Below, one piece after another: positions 10,509 through 21,000 of a stretch of 64,000 nt of DNA. Below the pieces are notes generated by a model that saw only the letters and a program-made list of their open reading frames with translations, did no database searches and was not told the DNA's origin. This DNA is from Sinonovacula constricta (taxonomy: Eukaryota > Mollusca > Bivalvia > Cardiida > Solecurtidae), in the NCBI GenBank assembly GCA_007844125.1, contig CM017572.1, positions 22,489,407-22,553,406 of the forward strand, in the 5' to 3' direction. Numbering within the stretch: position 1 is the stretch's first letter; the number at the start of each line of letters is the position of its first letter. The translations under genes and the position numbers were made by a program.

Positions 10509-11554
10509 GGGTCTCTGAAGATCGTATTAAAGATGTTCTGTCAAAATTACCTGAATACCAAAAGGAGCATGCTAAATTCCTGAATAGAGCACCTCTGAAA
10601 CATGTGTGCAGCAACTCAGTACATGAAATACTTCAAATCGATCTGGTTGATATGCAGAGGGAAGCAGTTTCATATAAAAGGGAAAAACAAAAATTCATTT
10701 TGAGCGTGATGGACATCTTTAGTAGATTCGTGTGGTTACGTGCACTGCCTAGGAAATCAGCAGATATTGTCGCCAAACATCTAAGCATGATATTCGCAGA
10801 GTTTGGTAAACCGAAAATTATTCAACACGATAGAGGCCGCGAGTTTGATGGAAAGGTGAAACGCCTTTTGAAGGAGCTAGATATTAAGAACATTAAAAGT
10901 CGCCCTTACCACCCACAAAGCCAAGGAAAAGTTGAAAGAATGCACAAGAGTCTTAAAAGAAAAATTGCATATGATTTGACACACGCGAACCCATGTGGCA
11001 TCAACTGGGCAAAGCAATTACCAGAGTATCAACGCGTATTAAACAATACTCCGAAAGAATGCCTGGGTTGGAGCACACCGTGTGAGATTTATTATGGGAG
11101 GGATGTACTTGAAAAAGACTCGACATTAAAGCGTAAACAAAAAGCCCAAAAAATACGAGATGCTGCGAAGGCCGCGACAATAAAATGTAATAAACGCAAT
11201 GACAGAGCACATGAAAAAGCGCGCAAACCACCTGTGTATAGTTTAAATGAAACAGTGCTGCTTCGTTACAAGAAAAGGGGTCTGTTAAACAGGAGGCGTT
11301 GGGTTGTTGAAGGAATTATTCAGAAGCGATCCCTGGCTACCAACATGTATAAAATTAAGTATGTTGTTCCGAACTCTGCGAAGACCGGGCGAAAACGTAA
11401 AGAGACAAAATGGTATAATGTTAGCGATATTTCACGATACTCACCGGTTGATATGTCTATCAAAAAACGTTTACATCGCAAACAATTTTATATACCTACA
11501 ACAAAAGCATCCCATCTAGAAAACTTGAGGTCGGAATTCGGATTCCAATTATAA
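10509..11554 (+). pseudogene. Integrase, 5'-truncated copy
   Basis: It resumes at 5299-equivalent sequence (VSEDRIKDVLSK...). It therefore keeps all three acidic catalytic residues and the GPY/F-like tail but lacks the N-terminal part, including the two zinc-finger histidines. By chance the frame is open backwards through the TIR (from about 10313, non-ATG), giving a TIR-integrase fusion frame. I treat it as a broken gene. Its TAA again overlaps the next ATG. Confidence 0.8.
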
Positions 11555-12609
11555 TGAATCCTATTGGAAACGGGAACTGTCAGTTTTCGGCGGTGTTATA
11601 TCAATTACGACAACATGGAATTTATAGATCAGAGGAGACAATGCGACAAGAAGTTGTCACTTTTTTAAGTGAAACCCCAAGACTTGGCAGCAGTGATTTC
11701 GGTGGATGCTGGTGGGACTCTATTCTGGAACAACCAGAGATGTACTTGGCCCGTATGTCAAGGGAGTTCGAGTTTGGGGATCAGATAACACTACAGGCTA
11801 TGTCACAGCTATACAACGTACAAATCATCGTAGTATCTACGATGAATAGTGCAACAACATTAATTAGCCCGAGTGGCAGTTCAGTTCTGTCTAACGACAT
11901 CCCTGTTATAATATTGGGGCATTACCCAGAAGGTGCTGGTGAGCATTACGTAGCCCTTGGATATGAACAAGAAACCTTAGAAGCAATCATAGACAGATCT
12001 CCCCAGATAACATTGGAAACTAGAGACGCAGTCAACGGAGACGTCGCACAAACTAGCTATGTGAATTCGACCTCGGACAACGCAGAATTAAGCAATGAAA
12101 ATACCCCCAATGCAGAAGACAATTTCAATACTCAAGAAGTGGGTATTAGAAATAATCACTCTTTAGAGTGCGATGGTAACATCGAACAGTTCCGCGACAT
12201 GGTACGCTATATGAGGGAAAAGAAACTAAAGAAACAGAAACTTTACGTTGAACTTCCACCAGAGATTTGGCATTTGATAGTCAACCTTGTTTTGAAAGTG
12301 AGTCCAATGTCACGATTTACACTCGAACGGGTTAATAGAATGTTTAAAGAAATTGTTATGCAGACACCTCCACCGAGATTTTATCTTAACCCTGTGCGAT
12401 TTAGAGATGTGTCGGTTTGGCCAATTAGTGTTCGTAAAATCATTTCCGTAGCTGGTCCGGGAAGTGGACTTGTGCAAGAAATCCGAGATGTAATTAATCA
12501 TTCCTCATGGTCAAACGCCTGGCTATTTCTTCGAATGGCAACTATTTGCGGGTGGTACATAGTAAAAGGGATTTGGTTCAGACGTCACAGTTACTACAAT
12601 AAGAAATAA
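11554..12609 (+). CDS. OTU/F-box protein, second copy
   Basis: It is full length (351 residues) and differs from the first copy by one residue in the Lys-rich patch (KKQKKQK versus KKLKKQK). The Cys9 block, the His131 block and the F-box-like motif are unchanged. The gene is intact, but its upstream integrase is truncated, so expression would depend on a promoter within or upstream of the fused copy. Confidence 0.8.
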   Translation: MNPIGNGNCQFSAVLYQLRQHGIYRSEETMRQEVVTFLSETPRLGSSDFGGCWWDSILEQPEMYLARMSREFEFGDQITLQAMSQLYNVQIIVVSTMNSATTLISPSGSSVLSNDIPVIILGHYPEGAGEHYVALGYEQETLEAIIDRSPQITLETRDAVNGDVAQTSYVNSTSDNAELSNENTPNAEDNFNTQEVGIRNNHSLECDGNIEQFRDMVRYMREKKLKKQKLYVELPPEIWHLIVNLVLKVSPMSRFTLERVNRMFKEIVMQTPPPRFYLNPVRFRDVSVWPISVRKIISVAGPGSGLVQEIRDVINHSSWSNAWLFLRMATICGWYIVKGIWFRRHSYYNKK

Positions 12610-12622
12610 ACATTTCAATAAA

Positions 12623-15494
12623 ATTAATCATGTTTTATTAGTACATTATGATTGTGCCACATTTCTTTTAATTAAGGTTGTGTTGTCTCGAGAGACAATT
12701 TGTTGCATTAATAATTTGACTTTTTTGCAGTTGATATTGTTTTGAAACAGTTCGTAGTTATTGTGTAGTATCGACATAATTTTTTTTCAGTATTTTACAT
12801 GAAGCCAGATTTGACAGTGTATGTTACCTTTTTTTGAGTCGCTGAATGACGTACAATCGTAATCGTCATTTAAACGTTCACAGTTATACAGTTTTTGATA
12901 CTTGTTCTTATTCATAAGCTTGTTTGAAGTATGTTTTGTTTTTATTATGGTTGATTTTGTTTATACCTAACAAAGTAGATTTGTAAATTTGATAACGCTT
13001 GTAACATGCAATGTCTCCATTTGTTTTGTCTTATATTGAATATGTTTTCTTGCATACCGATACATAATGATGTATAATTTGAACAGTTCTTAAAAATAAA
13101 AATCTCAACACACACGTCTTTTTCAATGCCATAGTCACTAGTAGTTTCACAAAAGGGCAACACTGATGTTAGAGCGTCAGATCCTTGACAAGAGTTGTTA
13201 TTTTTCCCAAACCAACACAGTTCAAATACACCATCCTAACGATACACGGACAAAGCAAGCACGTATTTCCTGTATGTATATTATTTCTAATAAATGTGCA
13301 TGCTAATATCATATTACTTAAATTACTGTTATCATAACAAAAGATTTAAAAAGCCATAAACATGATTTTATATGCATCAAACATTTCCAGAAGACACATG
13401 CTTGTTTTGTAAGTCAGTAATTTTATGAAAACAGGCGTAGCTTAACTAAGGTGTAGCTCTCAGTAAAGTTTGATTTACTGAAGAGATTAGACATTACGGT
13501 AATTCAGATTTCAATTCATTGGTACAAAACTAATAGAAAAATGTATGCATGACAGAACACTGCTAAAAATATATAACAATACAAGGGTATAAGTTCTCAT
13601 ATACATGGCGAATCAAGCATTGATTAAACCGATTGAATCATTGAAACGATCATGTGTCGACAGATGCGTTAAGGTGGTAGGTATCATTTGTCACAATATA
13701 GTTAAAGTTGGGGGGGGGGGGGGGGGGGGGGGGAGTGTGGTTTCCTATTTTTATAAAACTTCATGTTATTTAATAATTAAAAATATTCCTATTACATAAG
13801 ATATCATTTATAGGGCAAATAAATGTAACAGGTCAATCAGGAATTATAAAAAATAGAAATATGAAACAATTTCTCTCACTGAGTGTAGCCTTATTGCCGG
13901 GAGTCCAAACTTCCAAATTATCAGCTACTAGTATACTATTAAACTACAGTCACAGGAAGGTTGTCTATATCAAAGTTAACAATGTCTTAGAATTTAGTTT
14001 AATAAACTTTACTAGAACAATAGCAAAACATGTTTCTCCTTGTGGCTACAAAAGGAAATTTTGACATTCATGTTTGCATTGTTTATAACTATTGTTCTAG
14101 TAAAGTTTATTGAACTAAATTCAAAGACATTGTTAACCTTGATATCCTTTCCGCACCCGACCCTGTTTTCCGGACGGACGTCCGTAACGTATTTAAACAT
14201 GACACAATTTTGACTTCACAAAACCCGACCCTGTTTTACTGGAGGTCGCCTGAAACGTATTTAAACGTGTGCTTTTTCACGATTTTAAAAATATAACGTA
14301 AATCTGCGTAAATTTAATTTTAATGCCCGTTGAAAAGTTTATGTTTGAATAACGCTTTTGTTCGTTACCGGTATTCTATCTTTTAAAGAAATTCGGAATT
14401 TTCAACATGGTAAGAAACCCGTGTTATCTAACGTTATGGTCTTTCTTCTGTAAAAAGGGTGGAAAATGCACCAAGAATGGTGCGTTAAAATCCCGAATTT
14501 CAGCGCTCTTTTACGTCATTGGTGAAAAATTCAGTTTAATATTGCAGGAAGACTGTAACGTAAAATTCCGTAAATTAATTAATCTAACATGTCCAAAATA
14601 AGCGTGTTAGGAGCGTAGTAACATAAAACTTTATTTCTAAAATGCATTTAGGTTATCCCTAATATTGAATGTTATTCCTTAGCTCGGTTTTTGTTTTAAT
14701 TTAATTGTTTCTTAATGTACGGTCAACTGTTGATTATGTGAAATCCCTAAAATTTCGATAATTTATCTGCCTCGGACAATATCACCATGATAACTTAAAG
14801 GGATATCTCCATCTTATCGGAAATGAAATCACAACCACTTACAGATTTATAGAATTATAGATGATCAATCATTAAACTAAGTATCAATATTAATATTGAG
14901 AATAAAGAAGACCTCACCACCAACCTCCCCTGCTTCTGGTACAATTGTGCTGCGTCTACCACGCTCCTTGTACGCTTCTACCCTGATTCTTGTTTGCTAC
15001 GATCCTACTACATTTGTTTTGAACATGTCCAAAATAAGCGTGTTAGGAGCGTAGTGCTCCCCGATCATAAAGACCCTAACACGCCTTTGAAGACCCAACA
15101 AAGATTCTACTACGATTCGTCATGATCGGGGGTGGGGTGGGGGTGGTGTTAAACAATACCAGAAACATGTATCTGGTATTGTTTAACACCACCCCCACCC
15201 CACCCCCGATCATGACGAATCGTAGTAGAATATATTCAAAGCTCATTATAAAAATATTTTGTAATCATATTTATCTGCATATGTTCTTTGAACAATTGAA
15301 TAAAACGTTGAAAGTATTCAAAAATAGCCATTTACATTAATTTTGTACATGTTAATTATAGCTGTGATATTTGTATGGCAACCAGACATCAATTACATGT
15401 ATATGCTATAATAACACTATCAATTTAATATACGCTATTCAAATACATGTATAGTAAATGACTTGTTGCTTTCTCTTTAGAAGATTATCAAGAT
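12623..15494. other. 3' non-coding part of the second transposon copy
   Basis: This is a copy of 7413-10296 including the G24 run (13710-13733), the imperfect inverted repeat (about 13957-14150), the 34-bp direct repeats and the 59-bp-arm palindrome (15104-15231). I see no gene. Confidence 0.8.
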
Positions 15495-15706
15495 GCAATA
15501 TTAATAATAATTGCGACATTTCCCGTCGATGTTGCGACATATACCGGCAGCGAATTTTTTTGCGACATTTCCCGTCAACAATGCGACATATACCGGCAGT
15601 GGGGTTTACGACGTTTTCAGCAGATTGCGACATTTCCCGGCGACGGTGCGACATTTTCCGGTAGATTATGACGTTTCCCGGCGATGCGACATTTCCCGGC
15701 GCTACA
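15495..15706 (-). repeat. Outer right TIR
   Basis: It is identical in organisation to 10297-10508 and ends CCCGGCGCTACA at 15706, followed by the target duplication CAGGTG (15707-15712) that matches 294-299. Confidence 0.9.
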
Positions 15707-15765
15707 CAGGTGCTCTACCACCTTGCCTACCTGGGCAGAGAGCTTTTAACCTTCCTTATTTTTAG
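15707..15765 (-). repeat. tRNA-like SINE, A-box half (plus right target duplication)
   Basis: On the minus strand this reads GGCAAGGTGGTAGAGCACC, a tRNA D-arm/A-box-like sequence. It continues into the B-box half at 238-299 once the transposon is removed. Confidence 0.6.
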
Positions 15766-15839
15766 CCAGGTATCAACTGGACAGAACCACCAGTACCTAG
15801 CACGTTCCTGCTCCACATGGTGTTCTGATGAATTAATTC

Positions 15840-15965
15840 TGACGCCACTAAAAAAGGCTGTAAAAATCCCAGTACCGAGGTCGGGGGTCGAATCCGGGTC
15901 CTCCTGCTCTCGAGGTAGGTGTTCTAGCAACTGAGCTACATGGGTACCCGCCTCTGGGGAAAGCA
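15840..15965 (-). repeat. tRNA-derived SINE or tRNA-like relic
   Basis: The minus strand reads GTAGCTCAGTTGCTAGAACA (A-box type), then GAGCAGGAGGACCCGGATTCG with a B-box-like GGATTCGACCC. The anticodon stem and acceptor ends do not form a clean cloverleaf by eye, so I call it a SINE head and not a functional tRNA gene. Confidence 0.55.
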
Positions 15966-16673
15966 TTCTAACAACATCAAGTACTCCTGTTGATGTAGTT
16001 CAATTCCTATGCATTGTAAACAAATCCGAATGTGAATGAGAGAGCATGTTCTTCTGGAAATGTCCGATATGTATATTAAATTGGATTGAATGTAGTTTTA
16101 AGAAAACAAAGACTTATATGCTAAAATTGCATGCAGATTTGTTATATATAAATTAATAACTACTTTTTGCAAAAGATAACGCGTTCAATTTGACGCCAAA
16201 TAACGTTGGCTGTTTTCTATTTTCAACTTACGATATTCCGTTGTATTTTTATCTTAGTGACGTCTATATTTATGTGGTACCGCCACCTTGCGTCTGAATG
16301 ATGCCAATTCTTAACTTGCACATTGGTGATTTGTGACTTGAGAATTGTGACTTTGAGATCTGTAACTTGTAAATTGTAAGCGAACATTACATTTGTGACT
16401 TGATAATTGTGATTTGAGATTTGTAATTTCCCAATTGTATACGAGAAATGTGAATTAGATACATGTAAAAACGAACGTGTTTATGCAAACAATTAGCAAA
16501 TTTAAGCATATGCAGTGTTGCAATTTGCAAATTAGAAATTGAATATTGGCGGATATCCCCTTCCATATATTTGTGTACAAATGTGCTTGATTTAGAAAAA
16601 AACACGTTTATACACAGTTTTCTATCATTCAAACATAATGTCGGAAATTTTTCAATTCTCAGACCGTTTTGAG

Positions 16674-16875
16674 GGATGGGATGGGATTTGCCGGCAATTT
16701 TGCCTATACTGTGCAGCGTCATTTCTATCATTATAGCACAGGGGCACTTATGAACCGCACAGGGACTGAACCCGTTCGGTCCATTACACTGACACCGACG
16801 AGTCAGGCGTAATGCTGTCCCCTTAGCCCCGAGCGCTAAGAGGGAAGCCACTACTATCAATTTTAAAGTCTTTGC
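16674..16875 (-). repeat. SINE body, headless copy
   Basis: It matches the body of the SINE at 19979-20271 (shared blocks CAGCATTACGCCTGACTCGT and GTGCCCCTGTGCTATAAT) but lacks the tRNA-like head. It accounts for the 16387-16950 minus-strand open frame, which I do not call as a gene. Confidence 0.75.
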
Positions 16876-17459
16876 AGACCGTTTGGAAGTAAAAAAAAAT
16901 TCGCACATCGTTTTGTAATAAATTTGATTTAAGGTCTTATACCTTTCCAATCAAGTTCATAACTTTCTTGTCTCAAAAGACCGGAAATAAGAAACAAACA
17001 AAAAATATCAATTTGCTATATTTTGAGTTGTTTTCGTACATTGTAAAAATAAGATTTCAACATTACATGTATGCGACTTCTTCTCTACGATCTATTAACT
17101 AATAAATTTTAAAAAATCTCGTTTTTTCACCACTTACCGGTAGTTAAAACGGCAATACATGCTAATATGAAAATGAATAATTTTTAAATGGAAATATTAA
17201 TAAAGAATACAATAAATTCATTTTCATAAACCTTGAAGTATAGTCGCCATATCAACATATTTTATCCATTTTTAACCAGGTCAAGCTTTTTATAAACAAA
17301 AACAACATTTTGGTTTCACCGTATGTGGAGCGAAATTTAAGGATGTCAAGAACAAAAAGGTATGTCCAAAATTGCAACGGTTATCTTACATTTGAAAAAA
17401 AAAACAACATGCAAAAGTAAATATTGTGCACATTAGTCAAGGAACGCGGCGATAATTTC
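16876..17459. other. Intergenic, 3' flank of the ShKT-LU-VWA gene
   Basis: AT-rich sequence with no recognisable feature. I could not find a clear minus-strand AATAAA just after the stop at 17460. Confidence 0.4.
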
Positions 17460-18016
17460 TTAACTGCAAACAAGCTGAAGCAGATTTGGTAAGGCGGAAA
17501 GAATTTGAAGATACGACGCGACCGACAAAATCCTTGAGGGCGACGACGCAAAAGAAGTGAAGCCGCCAGCGGACGGACTTCCTCCGATATTCACGACTAT
17601 AACATTATTGCTGAGCGCTGAGAGATCCGGCAAAACATTGTGGTGATCTAGAATTAGATTGGCATTCTGATCAACCACAAAGATGACAACGTTTGCCACA
17701 TCGATTCGACCGTTGTCGATTTCATTTTTGTGATGATCCATCAGAAAATGACTTATTTCAGAAGCGGTAATGCCGGTATCTTTCGTGTGGAAAGGAAGCT
17801 GCGCTATCGTGTTAAGTAGATCCTGGAAAGTGGGGTGGTGCGGAGATTTGACAATAACCAGATGGTGTTGAAGTAAAGCGAAATCCACGATATTATTATC
17901 CAGGCCGATAGAGATAGCGCTGACAAAGGCGGTCAACAAATTCCGAATGAGTTCAATTTCGTAGGGTTGCTGGGTTCTGCTGTCCTGGATCATGAACTGA
18001 ATGTCGCGGTTACAGA
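17460..18016 (-). CDS. Exon: VWA-like domain, C terminus
   Basis: The acceptor TGGCCTGTTTCAG precedes this 557-bp exon, which ends in TAA. The domain opens VCNRDIQFMIQDSRT, aligning with the first VWA strand and metal-binding loop (DxSxS), but the first Asp is Gln and the last Ser is Thr, so the metal site is probably impaired. A mid-domain Thr (KDTGITASEI) and a VVIFVVDQNAN strand fit VWA. Cysteines just before and just after the domain match the usual flanking disulfide. Alternative: a divergent alpha/beta domain that only resembles VWA. Confidence 0.7.
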
Positions 18017-21000
18017 CTGAAACAGGCCAGGTAAGCAAATATACAGAATATTATCATCATTATCACCAAATAACTGAGTTGTGCGAGCCTTATAAACTGA
18101 AAGATAACTGGTTGGTAAAGAATAGAAAAGAAAATTATCACAATAACTACTCAGTGTCATGGTTACACTCCAGAACATGACATGTTAAAGCGTGAACTGA
18201 TTGTTCTTTCATTGTTGAAAGTCTGAAACCTAACCACACTGTAACAGACTAAGGCACGTAGGAATGGTTGGTGAATACGGGTCTGAATCAAAAGGGTGGG
18301 CAAATTAACAGAATATTAAGACATACGTGGATAGTCTTTATTGAATACTCCCTTCATGCAAGTATGTCCTTTGATTGGATAACTCGGTTTTTATGCTTGC
18401 ACTCTTTGGAGTGTATGGTGGCTTTGTGAATGCGTGCTATTTAGATCAACCATCATTAACAATTTTTTCCAGATTTCATGTTAAAGTAACTTAACTATAA
18501 ACACATTGAAATGGAATTAGAAAAAGCAAGATATGTCGATTATTAGCAATGACACCATGTCCAACATAACTAGCGATAAAGTCCAAGGAATCCAAGTAAA
18601 ATATTTACGTTTTGGACTACCCCGGTTATAATCTAACAAGGGAGATAATTTATTTCACCAATTCCATTATCGAAAATCGTCCAAACAATAAAGCTTTCAT
18701 GACGCCATTTAAAACTAACAAAATTACACAAATACCTGGTATTGGCTTTGGTGTTGTCGTTGTACTGGCCATCAGCGTCGTTGGCTGGTTGGTATGCATG
18801 GGGTGTACTGTCGATGTTGTTGGACCAGTCTCTATTCCCACTTTGGTAGTTATAGCAACTGGGTCGTCTGTAACTGCATGTGACGGACCGCCGTGTCCAT
18901 TGGGCGGGGCTGACGTGGTGGTAAAGTGTGGAGGATAGTTGCACATGTCTGTATCGCAGCAATCGGATTGGATGGAAAGGGACCGACGTCGACCAAGAAT
19001 ACCTAGTAAACCAGAACCGCTGCAAGCCTGACAATAAAATGTCATGAAATAATATATATTTTGATTGATTTTTACATTAATTTTTACTTATATGTTGCTG
19101 ATTGAAAAAAAGAAAGATTTATCTTAAATTATTCCATTTGGATATAAACTTTCTGGATTCAAACAGTTTTAATGCAATAACTCCCTGATATTGTTTTTGA
19201 AAAAAGTAGCACATTATTAAAGCATTATGGAAACGTTCAGCTGTTGTTTCCGGGGACAAACCAAACTAAAGAGGAAAGTAGTATCAGTAGAAACACTAAT
19301 GCATCGCTGGCCCGATGGAATACTGTATCGCGAAGAATCTGGCCCGCTATGATTAACACTCATAGATCGTAACTGTTAATATTAATTAACAAGTGTTGTT
19401 ATGAAAAAATATATAAATAAGCAGGCACTGATTCACCGGGTGGAGCTGTTGGCGGTGGGGAGGGAGTGCTGTGCCCCGCCCCCACCTGGTCCCATATATA
19501 GGGCACTGGAGCGAACACTTTAATGACTAATGAAGTTTGGAAATGTCTGAGAAATTATATATTTCTGTATATAGTTCTTTTTTTGCATTTGAGGTTCATT
19601 TAAAGTCATCACAGCATACCATTGATAATAATAAGATGCAACCCTCTCGCACCCCACTCCCCCCTACACACACTCCCCCCCCCCCCCCCCCCCCCCCCAC
19701 TCCCCAACACACACACAATCAGCACACCTGCTGAATCCATGGCTGAATAAATATTAGTATATTTATTTCAAAGAAGTTAATAAAATATACAGTTCGGCTT
19801 ACGTCTATATCAGCACAGCTCATCTTGTACGACCTGGATCCATCAGCGGTGTTGTACAGCTCTGCAATCAAACATTTCTGAAAGGAAGATAAACTTCTTG
19901 ATTCCCAAAATGTGATTGTATTTACATATAATGGCATGTTACACTGGTTTGTTGAAAGATTACTACCTTATATCCAGACCGGGCGCAATAGCTCAATTGG
20001 TAGAGCGTCGGCTTGCGGATCGGGAGGTCGCGGGCTCAAACCCCGGCCAAGTCAAACCAAAGACTTTAAAGTTGGTAGTAGTGGCTTCTCTCCTAACGCT
20101 CAGGGCTAAGGGGACAGCATTACGCCTGACTCGTCGGTGTCAGTATAATGGAGAGGCCGGGTTCAGTCCCTGGGCACCTCATAATTGCCCCTGGAAACCT
20201 CATAAGTGCCCCTGTGCTATAATCGCTGCACAGTATCGACAAAATGCCGGCAAATCCCATCACGTCCCACCTTATAACCTAGTGCTAGACTAAAATACTG
20301 TTGAAGATTATTTTTCCCAACGTCAGTTGTAAAAAAACAACAACAACATAACAAGAGGGCCATGGTGGCCCTTTGTCGCTCACCTGATGACACAGGCTTT
20401 TAGTAGGCGCAAATCTGGCATCAAGTAATTACGAGTTATTTGAGAAATCTTTGGTGAAGACTGGACCATAAGTTTGGCCACTAGGTTGATAACATTTTCT
20501 AGAATTTTACCAAGTAACCTACTGAATCCACATGACTCACTTCAAAACATATGTAAAATTTCATACTGGCAAACATGCTGGCATAGTTTGGTGAAGATTG
20601 GGCCATAAATGGGGGTATGTTCACAAGCTTTTGCTTAGATTTGACATAGTGAGCTACTTTTTGACCCCAAGTGACCCAATAATGGATTCATCCAAGATTT
20701 CATTCAGACCAACATTCTGATCAAGTTTGGTGAAGATTTGGCTATAAATGTGGTCGCTAGTGTGTTCACAAGCTTTTTCTAAGATTTGAACTACTGACCT
20801 ACTTATTGACCCCCCGTGACCCAATAATAAACTCATCCAATATTTCATGCAGACAAACAGTCTGACCAAGTTTGATGAAGATTGGCCTATAAATATGGCC
20901 TCTAGTTTGGTTCACAAGCTTTTTCTAAGATTTGTCCTAGTGACCTACTTTTTGACCCCACGTGACCCAATAATTAACTCATCCAAGATTTCATGCAGAC

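Larger units (their letters stand above)
10509..15706 (+). mobile_element. Second, 5'-truncated copy of the transposon
   Basis: It corresponds to 5299-10508 almost base for base. Differences seen: T/C at the codon giving Phe versus Leu in the integrase, ACA/CTA in the OTU linker (Gln versus Leu), a synonymous change soon after, G28 versus G24, one G/C change near 8730 and an 8-bp deletion near 9150. The near-identity means a very recent event or an assembly effect. The copy has its own right TIR but no left TIR. Confidence 0.9.

Noticed and set aside
300..15706. A Polinton/Maverick element
   Set aside because: 6-bp duplication, integrase and a protease fit, but no DNA polymerase B, ATPase or capsid genes are visible and the integrase reads as Ginger/gypsy-like.
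16387..16950. 187-codon minus-strand frame
   Set aside because: Most of it is a SINE body read in reverse; the same sequence occurs at 19979-20271 and 29466-29690.
18612..18938. Plus-strand frame of 108 codons opposite the LU/stalk exon
   Set aside because: It is the shadow of a Thr-rich coding exon on the minus strand.
19979..20060. Functional tRNA genes at the A/B-box-bearing sites (also 15840, 33990, 38466, 53020, 59302)
   Set aside because: Cloverleaf pairing is poor by eye and most are followed by conserved SINE bodies shared between loci.
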